NCBI GenBank assembly: GCA_030377865.1 | Contig: JAUCGA010000042.1 | Coordinates: forward strand, 1-44,406 | Origin: Anaerolineales bacterium HSG25 | GTDB lineage: Bacteria > Chloroflexota > Anaerolineae > 4572-78 > J111 | Direction: 5' to 3' | DNA length: 44,406 nucleotides | Part shown: positions 17,482-24,477 of the stretch, one piece after another | How positions within the stretch are numbered: position 1 is the first letter of the stretch | Layout: every line of letters starts with the position of its first letter | Translations under genes and position numbers: made by a program | Notes under the pieces: generated by a model | Database searches by the model: none | What the model was told of the DNA's origin: nothing | Seen by the model: only the letters and a program-made list of their open reading frames with translations

Positions 17482-18096
17482 ATGAGTGAAACGAGTGACT
17501 ATTTTGTACACGAATCGGCTTACATTGATCAACCATGCCAAATTGGAACAGGAACGCGTATCTGGCATTTCTCGCACATTATGAAAAATGCCATTATCGG
17601 CCAAAACTGTAACTTTGGTCAGAATGTATTGGTCGCCTCCAACGTCATCATTGGGAATAATGTTAAGGTGCAAAATAACGTTTCGATTTATGAAGGTTGC
17701 ATTATTGAGGATGATGTTTTTTGTGGGCCATCCTGCGTTTTTACCAATGTCAACAATCCTCGTAGCCAAATTAATCGACGAAGTGCTTACGAAACTACCA
17801 AAATTCGGCGAGGGGCTACTTTGGGGGCAAACTGTACCATTGTGTGTGGCTCAACTGTGGGGCGATATGCGTTTGTTGCTGCGGGGGCAGTTATCACCAA
17901 AGATGTGCCGGATTATGCTTTGATGATGGGTGTACCGTCCCGTCAGGTGGGTTGGATGAGCCGACATGGACATCGTTTATCTAATTCCAATAATGAGGGT
18001 ATTATGATTTGCCCTGAATCAAATTATCGTTATCAAGAGATTGAGTCCGGTTTGCTTCGTTGTTTAGATTTAGATGAAGAAGCACCGTTACCATAA
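17482..18096 (+). CDS. wlbB: WlbB/WbpD-like N-acetyltransferase (left-handed beta-helix)
   Basis: GGAGGAGAT before the ATG at 17482 sets the start. The 204-residue protein has hexapeptide repeats ([52 protein letters not shown]) and the family tail [14 protein letters not shown] followed by a CPES-containing segment. By family it acetylates the 3-amino group of UDP-GlcNAc3NA using acetyl-CoA, as a trimer in the cytoplasm. It sits between the dehydrogenase and aminotransferase of the same route, so the assignment is well supported. It ends 15 bases before a family B element. Confidence 0.88.
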   Translation: MSETSDYFVHESAYIDQPCQIGTGTRIWHFSHIMKNAIIGQNCNFGQNVLVASNVIIGNNVKVQNNVSIYEGCIIEDDVFCGPSCVFTNVNNPRSQINRRSAYETTKIRRGATLGANCTIVCGSTVGRYAFVAAGAVITKDVPDYALMMGVPSRQVGWMSRHGHRLSNSNNEGIMICPESNYRYQEIESGLLRCLDLDEEAPLP

Positions 18097-18110
18097 AATG
18101 AGGCACATAT

Positions 18111-18193
18111 AGTGATCACCTACCCGCAAGTTTTGAACTTGCGGGTAGGTAACGTAGGTAACTGACCTATATCACTGCTTCTGCACCACTACC
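18111..18193. repeat. Hairpin element family B, copy 1
   Basis: Its core is TACCCGCAAG / CTTGCGGGTA, and its distal end is CTGCACCACTACC. It shares core and end with 21801-21890 and lies between wlbB and wlbC. Confidence 0.8.
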
Positions 18194-18210
18194 AAAATAA
18201 GGATATTATC

Positions 18211-19380
18211 ATGACTATTATTGTACCATTACTTGACCTCAAACCGCAATATGAGGCCTTAAAAAATGATATTCAAGCCGCTTTAGAGCGAGTCTATACC
18301 ACGCAACGTTTCATCATGGGGCCAGAGGTGTTGGGGCTAGAGCAGGAAATAGCCGACTACTGTAATACTGGATATTCGATTGGCGTTTCCTCCGGCACAG
18401 ATGCTCTTTTAGCGGCGTTAATGGCAATCGGGGTGAAACATGGCGACGAAGTGATCACCACGCCCTATACTTTTTTTGCTACGGCTGGCTGTGTGGCTCG
18501 GTTAGGTGCGAAAGCGGTTTTTGTTGATATTGACCCCAAAACCTATAACCTTAATCCAGCCCAAATCGAGAGTAAAATTACAGCCAAAACAAAAGCCATC
18601 TTACCCGTTCATCTGTACGGTCAATGTGCAGACATGGATCCTATTATGGAGATTGCCGAGCGTTTTAATCTGTATGTCATTGAGGATGCCGCTCAAGCCA
18701 TTGGCTCAGAATACAAAGGCCGTCGGGCGGGCAGTATTGGACATATCGGTTGTTTTTCTTTCTTCCCCTCTAAAAATTTAGGAGCTTTTGGCGATGGCGG
18801 AATTGTCACGGTCAAAGATGCCGACTTAGCAGAACAGGTTCGAGTTTGCCGAGCGCATGGCTCTAAACCGAAATATTACCATAAATTTGTCGGGGGTAAC
18901 TTCCGCTTAGATGCCATGCAAGCGGCTGTGGTACGGGTAAAACTTAAGCATCTTGATGGTTGGACGGCTGGACGGCAACAAAACGCGGCCACCTACAACA
19001 AACTATTTACCGAAACGGGCTTGGTCGGCGACGTATTAACCTTACCCCATGAATCTTCTGAAACAGGTCAATATACCCCGCGTAGTGAGCAAAATCCCTA
19101 CGAGGGCCATCGTCATATTTACAACCAATATGTGATCCGAGTGAGCCATAATCGAGATGAGTTAGTGGCTTTTCTTAAGGAACGGAACATCGGTTGTGAG
19201 ATTTATTACCCCTTATCACTTCATCAACAAGAATGTTTTGCCGATTGGAGCTATAAAGCAGGCGAATTTCCTGAAAGCGAGTCCGCCGCAAGTAGTACCA
19301 TCGCCATCCCGATTTATCCTGAATTAACCGAGGAACAACAACAAACAGTTGTACAGGCATTTGTGGCGTTTTTCTCGTAA
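18211..19380 (+). CDS. wlbC: DegT/DnrJ/EryC1 sugar aminotransferase, WlbC/WbpE-like
   Basis: The 389-residue PLP-dependent aminotransferase has the internal-aldimine lysine K188 in FFPSKNLGAFGDGG and the cofactor aspartate D159 in IEDAAQAIG. It also has SSGTDALLAAL near residue 61 and a GHRHIYNQYVIR stretch. By family it transfers an amino group from glutamate to the 3-keto sugar made by WlbA. AAGGAT ahead of the ATG supports the start. It completes the three-gene cassette; the 6-dehydrogenase (WbpA/WbpO) and 2-epimerase (WbpI) of the known pathway are not in this window. Confidence 0.88.
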   Translation: MTIIVPLLDLKPQYEALKNDIQAALERVYTTQRFIMGPEVLGLEQEIADYCNTGYSIGVSSGTDALLAALMAIGVKHGDEVITTPYTFFATAGCVARLGAKAVFVDIDPKTYNLNPAQIESKITAKTKAILPVHLYGQCADMDPIMEIAERFNLYVIEDAAQAIGSEYKGRRAGSIGHIGCFSFFPSKNLGAFGDGGIVTVKDADLAEQVRVCRAHGSKPKYYHKFVGGNFRLDAMQAAVVRVKLKHLDGWTAGRQQNAATYNKLFTETGLVGDVLTLPHESSETGQYTPRSEQNPYEGHRHIYNQYVIRVSHNRDELVAFLKERNIGCEIYYPLSLHQQECFADWSYKAGEFPESESAASSTIAIPIYPELTEEQQQTVVQAFVAFFS

Positions 19381-19416
19381 TATATGTCAAACAAATTAGT
19401 TGTGTAAAACCATTTA

Positions 19417-19544
19417 GGAAGTTCAAGAAAATAAATCTCCCAAGGGCGTAGTGAGGCGTTCTCTTACGCCGGATTATCTGCAATCCCTGCGTTAGAGAAC
19501 GCAGGCTACTCCATTTCTTGGGAGATTTTAAAAACTGGAACTGC
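19417..19544. repeat. Inverted-repeat element family J, copy 1
   Basis: The ends are GGAAGTTC...AAATCTCCCAAG and CTTGGGAGATTTTAAAAACTGG plus AACTGC. The ends match 37461-37598, but the inside differs: here it is a GCGTTCTCTTACGCC / GCGTTAGAGAACGC hairpin. Confidence 0.8.
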
Positions 19545-19568
19545 ATTAATGGTGAGTTGGATATCTAA

Positions 19569-19712
19569 GTACAGGACAAAAAATTTTGGTAAGGATAATG
19601 GTGTCATTCCCACACGCTTTTAGCGGGAATCTATGGATTTTAGATGCCCGATAACTACATTCGGGCATGACATTTCCATTCAATCTGGCTAGTTTTTGTT
19701 TTTGTCCGATAC
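19569..19712. repeat. Inverted-repeat element family M with GTCATTCCC core
   Basis: The terminal repeats GTACAGGACAAAAA and TTTTTGTCCGATAC pair with two mismatches. The interior has GTCATTCCCACACGC...GCGGGAATCTA, the widespread 'GTCATTCCCGC' type of bacterial repeat. Confidence 0.7.
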
Positions 19713-19749
19713 AGAGGTTGGATATATTAACCCATACTCAGGCTGATTT

Positions 19750-20559
19750 CTAAAGTCTGAATATTAGGAATAGAACCACCATCACAATCGCGACAAATTC
19801 CCACAAAAGACGGCGCGACAGTTGCCCCAACAGTTGTTGTTGAGCCAAGCCTAACAAAACATAGTAGACGAGAAACAGGAACAGACCAGCCTCTAAGGCG
19901 GTGGCTCGCCAATAGTTTAGCACCCAAGTAATTTGTCCCAACGACAAACCAATAATACCCGCGTAAAGCCATGTTTTGCCAATTTGAATCGGAGGTTGCC
20001 GTACCAATGTCACTGTGACCATCATGCTAATCATAGCCACACTACTAGCACTGAGAGCGCTTCGAATACGAGTTTGATAGATCAAAATATAAAAAATTAG
20101 TATTAAACTGTATCCGATAAACTGTTGCCAAGGGCGATACCACTGATAAGCATAATTTTGTTCTAGGGGAACTTGGTGAAACTCGGTGATAATTGTAAAC
20201 CATAACAATAACCCCACTAATATCAGACTGATAGCCCAACTCAAGGCATTGGGAGCGAGGGGAAGTAGTTGTGTCGCGAGTAACATCAGCAGAGTTGGTA
20301 GGGTACAAAAAGTGAACACATAGCCAAGTCGCTGACTAGCAAGCTGTGGATGCGCTCGGATTGTGGTATCAGTTCCGGCAATGACTAATGCTCCTAACAA
20401 CAGAACCATGAGCCATTGTTGCGGTGAATCGAGACCAAGTGGTGTATTAAATAAGATTATTTCGGCAGTATCGACGGGAAAGGTTAGTACAGAATAAATA
20501 GCTAACCCTATTAGTGATAAACTGACGACTATACTAATTCTTTCGTAAATTATTGACAT
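19750..20559 (-). CDS. Polytopic membrane protein of unknown function
   Basis: The 269-residue product is almost entirely hydrophobic, with about eight membrane helices (for example IVVSLSLIGLAIYSVLTF near the N-terminus and ALEAGLFLFLVYYVLLGLA near the C-terminus). It ends in a hydrophobic LIFRL. I do not recognise the family securely; it may belong to one of the Chloroflexota-type unnamed membrane families such as DUF5656. No clear Shine-Dalgarno precedes the ATG. Its neighbours (a sugar aminotransferase and an SDR enzyme) give no functional hint. Confidence 0.7.
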   Translation of the reverse strand: MSIIYERISIVVSLSLIGLAIYSVLTFPVDTAEIILFNTPLGLDSPQQWLMVLLLGALVIAGTDTTIRAHPQLASQRLGYVFTFCTLPTLLMLLATQLLPLAPNALSWAISLILVGLLLWFTIITEFHQVPLEQNYAYQWYRPWQQFIGYSLILIFYILIYQTRIRSALSASSVAMISMMVTVTLVRQPPIQIGKTWLYAGIIGLSLGQITWVLNYWRATALEAGLFLFLVYYVLLGLAQQQLLGQLSRRLLWEFVAIVMVVLFLIFRL

Positions 20560-20620
20560 AGGTAGGATACGTATTCGTGAAACGTGATGCGTAATTCGTA
20601 AGATTTTACTTCTCTACGCA

Positions 20621-20730
20621 TTAGACCTGTTTGGCAATAACTTATTATCGCATAAAAACTCAAATTCGAGGTCTGCGGAGTGCAAAAAACAAGAACTTTA
20701 GCACTCCTTTATTGCCGAACAACTCTATTA
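20621..20730. repeat. Inverted-repeat element family D, copy 1
   Basis: TTAGACCTGTTTGGCAATAA and TATTGCCGAACAACTCTA-type ends. It matches 21658-21797 and 34484-34628 with a shorter core. It lies 11 bases beyond the SDR stop. Confidence 0.8.
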
Positions 20731-20741
20731 CACATTACGTT

Positions 20742-21560
20742 TCATAAGCCCCCTCGTGAACGGATAATTTGCCCTGTAATCCAGCCAGCCTCATCGGAGG
20801 CGAGAAAAGAGATGAGCCGAGCCGCATCCTCTGGCAGGCTGACCCGCCCCATAGGAGCCTGATTGTCAAGCTGAGTACGTAGTTCCGGCGGAATCCAGCC
20901 CGTATCGGTAGCACCCGGATCGACAGCATTGACAGTGATGCCTCGTGGTGCAACCGCGGCGCTCAAGCTAACGGTAAAGGCCTCAACCGCTCCCTTGGTA
21001 GCGGCATAACAGAGTTCATTTGGCATAGGGCCAGCACCCTGCCCAGAAGTGAGGTTGATAATCCGTCCGCCGCCCGCTAGTTGTAAAGCCTGTTGTTGAG
21101 TAGTAGGCGTGGGAGTTTCTTTGGCAGTGCGGTGTTTGACAAAGGCTTGACACAACAACATCAATCCACGCAGATTCATGGTGTAGTGTTTGTCGATAAG
21201 GTCAGCCGTGAGACTGTCTATTGTATCATTTTCGGAATGGGTGGCGTTGTTGACTAGTATATCAACCGACCCCAATACCGATTCAACCCTATCAAACAGC
21301 TTCTGTGGAGCAGAGGGCACAGTTAAATCTAAATCTAAACCTTCTGCTCGCACCCCCATGTCCCGTAGGTCAGTTAGGAGTTGATTAATTTCATTTGTCT
21401 CCCCGGCCAAGGCAGTGGTTTCTATATCGTAAGCGCGATAATAGGTAATAAAAATATCGGCTCCAGCCTGAGCCATTTGGCGAGCCGTGGCCGCGCCAAT
21501 TCCTATCGAGCGACTAGCTCCGGTGATAAGAGCAACTTTATTTCTTAAGGAGTAGGTCAT
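20742..21560 (-). CDS. Short-chain dehydrogenase/reductase (FabG-like)
   Basis: The 272-residue enzyme has the cofactor loop TGASRSIGIGAA, the NNAT motif in ILVNNATHS, the catalytic Ser in LTSGQG, and the catalytic pair YAATK. PGATDTGWI and the C-terminal DEAGWITGQIIRSRGG are typical of FabG-like 3-oxoacyl reductases. By family it is an NAD(P)H-dependent oxidoreductase in the cytoplasm; the substrate is unknown. The start is taken at 21560 (MTYSLRNKVALITG), with 21566 equally possible; the frame extends to 21623 but family homology does not. No strong ribosome binding site is seen. Confidence 0.85.
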   Translation of the reverse strand: MTYSLRNKVALITGASRSIGIGAATARQMAQAGADIFITYYRAYDIETTALAGETNEINQLLTDLRDMGVRAEGLDLDLTVPSAPQKLFDRVESVLGSVDILVNNATHSENDTIDSLTADLIDKHYTMNLRGLMLLCQAFVKHRTAKETPTPTTQQQALQLAGGGRIINLTSGQGAGPMPNELCYAATKGAVEAFTVSLSAAVAPRGITVNAVDPGATDTGWIPPELRTQLDNQAPMGRVSLPEDAARLISFLASDEAGWITGQIIRSRGGL

Positions 21561-21657
21561 GGACATAGTGAGAACAGATACAGTACAAATTTTTGGACAA
21601 CAGATTAGACAACGAAAATTCAAGTGGCAAATTTGTACTTATCTGTATTCGTTTGTT

Positions 21658-21797
21658 TTAGACATGTTCGGCAATAACTTATCATCGCATAAAGACTCAA
21701 ATTCGAGGTCTGCGGAGTGCAAAGCTTCTTGCTTTTGCATGTTTGTCTCCGGCAAAAGCAAGAAGCTTTTGCACTCCTTTATTGTCGAACAACTCTT
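21658..21797. repeat. Inverted-repeat element family D, copy 2
   Basis: The ends are GACATGTTCGGCAATAA and TTATTGTCGAACAACTC. The core is a long hairpin, GCAAAAGCAAGAAGCTTTTGC-like. It is nearly identical to 34484-34628. Confidence 0.85.
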
Positions 21798-21800
21798 TTG

Positions 21801-21890
21801 GGTAGTGGTGCAGAAGTAGTGGTACGGATCCGTTAGCTACCCGCAAGTTCTAAACTTGCGGGTAGCTGACCACTACTTATGCAGGAGTAC
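21801..21890. repeat. Hairpin element family B, copy 2
   Basis: The outer arms GTGGTGCAGAAGTAGTGGT and ACCACTACTTATGCAGGAG are imperfect inverted repeats. The core CTACCCGCAAG / CTTGCGGGTAG is shared with 18111-18193. It abuts element D copy 2 and the N element. Confidence 0.8.
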
Positions 21891-21892
21891 GC

Positions 21893-22123
21893 CTGTAGAG
21901 TCACCCCACATTTGGATATTATGGCCGGAGTAGCACTCTACCCCCCTCAATCCCCCTGCAAGGGGGGAAGTTTTGTCCGTGCGAGTAATTTCAGGCGAGG
22001 ACGATAGCTCCTCCCCCTAGCAGGGGGAGGTTGGGAGGGGGTAGAGCTTTTGTCAAACAGACGAGCCTGAACCCGCAACGGAAAGGCTTTGGGTTGATTT
22101 CAATATGTCCGGTGACTCTACAG
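21893..22123. repeat. Inverted-repeat element family N, perfect 13-bp ends
   Basis: CTGTAGAGTCACC (21893-21905) and GGTGACTCTACAG (22111-22123) are perfect inverted ends of a 231-bp element. Inside, C-rich and G-rich segments (CTACCCCCCTC..., GGGAGGGGGTAG) form a second inverted pair. Confidence 0.85.
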
Positions 22124-22145
22124 ACTACCCTCTTTTGGTATTGAG

Positions 22146-22195
22146 CAAAAAAAGACCTGTAAGGTTCATCCTACGATGAAAACCTTACAGGTCTT
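22146..22195 (-). terminator. Intrinsic terminator downstream of ppk2
   Basis: On the minus strand, AAGACCTGTAAGGTT and AACCTTACAGGTCTT (15 bp) close a 14-base loop, followed by an unbroken T run. It lies beyond element E copy 1 in the direction of ppk2 transcription. Confidence 0.85.
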
Positions 22196-22200
22196 GACGG

Positions 22201-22291
22201 GTAAAAGTTCAGTAAAACCACCCTAGAAACCCGATTTCTTTGAGAAATCGGGTTTCTGACGTTCCTTCTGGCGAGTTCACTGAATATTTAC
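22201..22291. repeat. Inverted-repeat element family E, copy 1
   Basis: A 91-bp element has ends GTAAAAGTTCAGTAAAA and TTCACTGAATATTTAC and a central perfect hairpin AGAAACCCGATTTCT / AGAAATCGGGTTTCT. It is one of six copies in the window and starts 24 bases past the ppk2 stop. Confidence 0.9.
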
Positions 22292-22315
22292 CTTGACGGT
22301 ATTACACGTCAGGTT

Positions 22316-23197
22316 TTAGTAACCATCTGGCACAAAGGTTTGATCTCCAATTGGCGGACGGATGTATCCGGCATCTTCTTGGCGAGGCGGTAGTTTAATT
22401 GGGTCGGGGGTCAAATCTTCGTAAGGAATAACACTAAGTAAGTGTTTGATACAGTTTAATCTGGCTCGTTTTTTGACATCTGCTGTCACCACATACCACG
22501 GAGCCTGTTTGATGTCGGTATAGATGAACATAGAATCTTTGGCTTTAGAATATTCAACCCACCGAGTACGAGATTTCAAATCCATAGGGCTGAGTTTCCA
22601 TCGTTTGGTCGGATCTTGTATCCGGCTTTGGAAGCGTCGTTCTTGCTCGGCATCGCTAACCGAGAACCAATATTTAATCAAGATAATTCCCGACCGAGTC
22701 AACATCCGTTCAAATTCAGGGCATGAGCGGAGGAAATCACGATACTCCTCATCCGTGCAAAAACCCATAACCCGCTCTACTCCAGCTCGGTTATACCAGC
22801 TTCGGTCGAACAACACCATTTCGCCCGCGGCGGGCAGATGTGGTACATAGCGCTGAAAATACCATTGGGTTTTTTCCCGTTCGGTAGGCGTACCAAGAGC
22901 TACGACTCGGCAAATTCGGGGATTAAGGGTTTGGGTAATGCGCTTAATTGTCCCTCCTTTACCGGCCGCGTCACGTCCTTCAAAAACGACCACGACTTTT
23001 AGTCCTTCTTTCTTAATCCATTCTTGCAGTTTGACCAACTCAACCTGTAATTTAACCAACTCAGCTAAATAGACCGAATTTTTTATTGTATTACGTTTTT
23101 GTTTCGGTTTCAGTTTTTGTTGCTCATTGGACGACCAATCCTGAACCGCCTCTTTTTGTTTACTAGTATGTTTTTCTTTTTTATGTTTTTTGGACAT
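22316..23197 (-). CDS. ppk2: Polyphosphate kinase 2 (PPK2 family)
   Basis: The 293-residue protein has the PPK2 Walker A loop (FEGRDAAGKGG, residues 72-82), the Walker B/PPK2 motif (MVLFDRSWYNRAG, about 127-139) and the lid segment RIQDPTKRWKLSP. An N-terminal lysine-rich tail of about 40 residues precedes the core. By family it phosphorylates nucleoside diphosphates or monophosphates from polyphosphate, or the reverse, in the cytoplasm; the one-domain length fits class I. AAGGAG lies 8 bases before the ATG. It appears monocistronic, with a repeat element and then a strong terminator after the stop. Confidence 0.93.
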   Translation of the reverse strand: MSKKHKKEKHTSKQKEAVQDWSSNEQQKLKPKQKRNTIKNSVYLAELVKLQVELVKLQEWIKKEGLKVVVVFEGRDAAGKGGTIKRITQTLNPRICRVVALGTPTEREKTQWYFQRYVPHLPAAGEMVLFDRSWYNRAGVERVMGFCTDEEYRDFLRSCPEFERMLTRSGIILIKYWFSVSDAEQERRFQSRIQDPTKRWKLSPMDLKSRTRWVEYSKAKDSMFIYTDIKQAPWYVVTADVKKRARLNCIKHLLSVIPYEDLTPDPIKLPPRQEDAGYIRPPIGDQTFVPDGY

Positions 23198-23320
23198 AAT
23201 TTACTCCTTTACCTATAAAGTAGTTTTCAGGGCTAACTTGTTAAAAGCCAGCTAATGCTAGACCTTGATATACCAACAAAAATCACAACTTAGCAATGAA
23301 AATTACTGTTTTAAACCAAT

Positions 23321-23456
23321 AGTTTATCGTTTCATTCATAACCTGACATGTTGATAAAACCAAAAGCATTTTTCGACAGGATTAACAGGATTTTTTTGCT
23401 TGTAATTCTGTTAATCCTGTCAAATATTGTTTTAGTCATGTTGAAATGATAAACTT
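23321..23456. repeat. Inverted-repeat element family F, copy 1
   Basis: The ends AGTTTATCGTTTCA and TGAAATGATAAACT pair with one mismatch. The inner arms are GACAGGATTAACAGGAT and ATTCTGTTAATCCTGTC. Further copies lie at 26841-26974 and 44257-44389. Confidence 0.85.
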
Positions 23457-23476
23457 CTGTTAAACTTATGAGAACT

Positions 23477-23690
23477 TCTACACATTAGGAACGAGTTCCA
23501 AAAGTTGCGCGCTCCAGAGTGGTTCAATTTCTAAGATTGAACCACTCTGATGACAAACTGCACAAGAAATGAGCATTAATTAACTTGTGCAGTTGGCGCG
23601 TCGGCTTCCAGCCGACATGCTGACTGGAAGCCAGTAGCTCTCCAGTCAAACGCGCAACTTATTTAATCCCGATTCCAAGTTAATTAATCT
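23477..23690. repeat. Compound element family H, copy 1
   Basis: The ends AAGTTGCGCG and CGCGCAACTT enclose three separate perfect hairpins: CAGAGTGGTTCAAT..., AACTGCACAAG... and a GGCTTCCAG... stem. The right end CGCGCAACTTATTTAATCCC recurs at about 30566-30585. Confidence 0.75.
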
Positions 23691-23698
23691 CGATTCCA

Positions 23699-24097
23699 TT
23701 AGACTCCAACAGCCTTGAATATCTGACGCAACATCAAAAACATAGCTCCGATGGTGGTGAACAAGGCTAAGGCAATTTTAGTTGGATCAACCACCTCTTT
23801 AACTTGTACGCCATCTGGCCCAATCGAAACGACTGCTACTGGACGACCATAGGCTCCACCGCCACCACCGCCGCCACCGCCATCACCATCATCTTCAGCC
23901 TCGGCCTCACCCATGCCGTAACCAACCGCCATGCCGACTGTCACCTCAGAGGCGGTGATAACTGCGTAATCACCTCGCGTCACAGGCTCACTATATACTG
24001 AGCCAGATTCGGCAAAGGATAACAGTTTTTCTAACATGTGTCTATTTTTTGCTTGTTCTTCAGATATTCTGTCAAACACATCTGTTTCTTGCGTCAT
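23699..24097 (-). CDS. GerW/YtfJ-like family protein with C-terminal membrane helix
   Basis: The 132-residue protein matches the GerW (YtfJ) family pattern: a charged N-terminus, SVYSEPVTRGDYAVITASEVTVGMAVGYGMG, a glycine run, then RPVAVVSIGPDGVQVKEV. A hydrophobic C-terminal helix (IALALFTTIGAMFLML) follows. The family was named in spore-formers but is widespread, and its biochemical role is unclear. It overlaps the upstream 98-residue membrane protein gene by 4 bases (ATGA), so the two are translated together. Nothing else in the window relates to sporulation, so a germination role should not be assumed. Confidence 0.8.
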   Translation of the reverse strand: MTQETDVFDRISEEQAKNRHMLEKLLSFAESGSVYSEPVTRGDYAVITASEVTVGMAVGYGMGEAEAEDDGDGGGGGGGGGAYGRPVAVVSIGPDGVQVKEVVDPTKIALALFTTIGAMFLMLRQIFKAVGV

Positions 24098-24390
24098 CGT
24101 TGAAACCCTCCTTGTAAAAATATACGGATTGTTAAATCAATAGTAATAAGCATGAATAATGTCGAAAGTACTCGTGCCGCAATCAAAATCCAGCGGGTCG
24201 GATCGGCAATCGAGATTGTTTCAACCTTGGAATCTTGTTCAATTAAGATTCCAGTGGGGCGATTCCAAACGACACCACCATAAGGCAGTTTGAGAGTCAC
24301 CACCTCTGATTGCGGGGTGACAGTGATATTGTGATGGGTTAATGGCGCGCCGGATACGGTTTGCCGTTGGATAGCATTAAATTTTATCAT
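24094..24390 (-). CDS. Small protein with C-terminal membrane helix, GerW partner
   Basis: The start is taken at 24390 (MIKFNAIQRQTV); the longer frame to 24534 runs through a repeat end and the ABC transporter gene. The 98-residue product has an N-terminal soluble beta-rich part and one membrane helix (WILIAARVLSTLFMLITIDLTIRI). I do not recognise the family. The 4-base overlap with the GerW-like gene suggests that both act together at the membrane. The ribosome binding site is weak. Element D copy 4 separates it from the ABC transporter upstream. Confidence 0.65.
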   Translation of the reverse strand: MIKFNAIQRQTVSGAPLTHHNITVTPQSEVVTLKLPYGGVVWNRPTGILIEQDSKVETISIADPTRWILIAARVLSTLFMLITIDLTIRIFLQGGFQR

Positions 24391-24430
24391 AATATTAGTT
24401 AGCAGAAAAGTTTTAGATGACAACCTACCC

Positions 24431-24477
24431 ACAAAAGCAAGAAGCTTTTGCACTCCGTTATTCCCGAACAACTCTCT
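24431..24477. repeat. Half element of family D, copy 4, overlapping a stop codon
   Basis: Only the right half of family D is present (GCAAGAAGCTTTTGCACTCC, then TTATTCCCGAACAACTC). The terminal repeat encodes the last codons and the stop of the ABC transporter gene on the minus strand. Confidence 0.85.

Larger units (their letters stand above)
19381..19749. other. Intergenic stretch filled by two inverted-repeat elements
   Basis: The gap between two convergent genes holds element J copy 1 (19417-19544) and the M element (19569-19712). No gene is seen. Confidence 0.7.
21561..22315. other. Intergenic stretch composed of repeat elements and a terminator
   Basis: This 755-bp gap is almost completely explained by element D copy 2 (21658-21797), B copy 2 (21801-21890), the N element (21893-22123), a terminator hairpin (22146-22195) and E copy 1 (22201-22291). 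No gene is seen. Confidence 0.8.
23198..23698. other. Intergenic stretch: element F copy 1 and mosaic element H copy 1
   Basis: This 501-bp gap holds F copy 1 (23321-23456) and a compound H element (23477-23690). The first 120 bases upstream of ppk2 contain the ribosome binding site and no clear promoter. No gene is seen. Confidence 0.7.
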
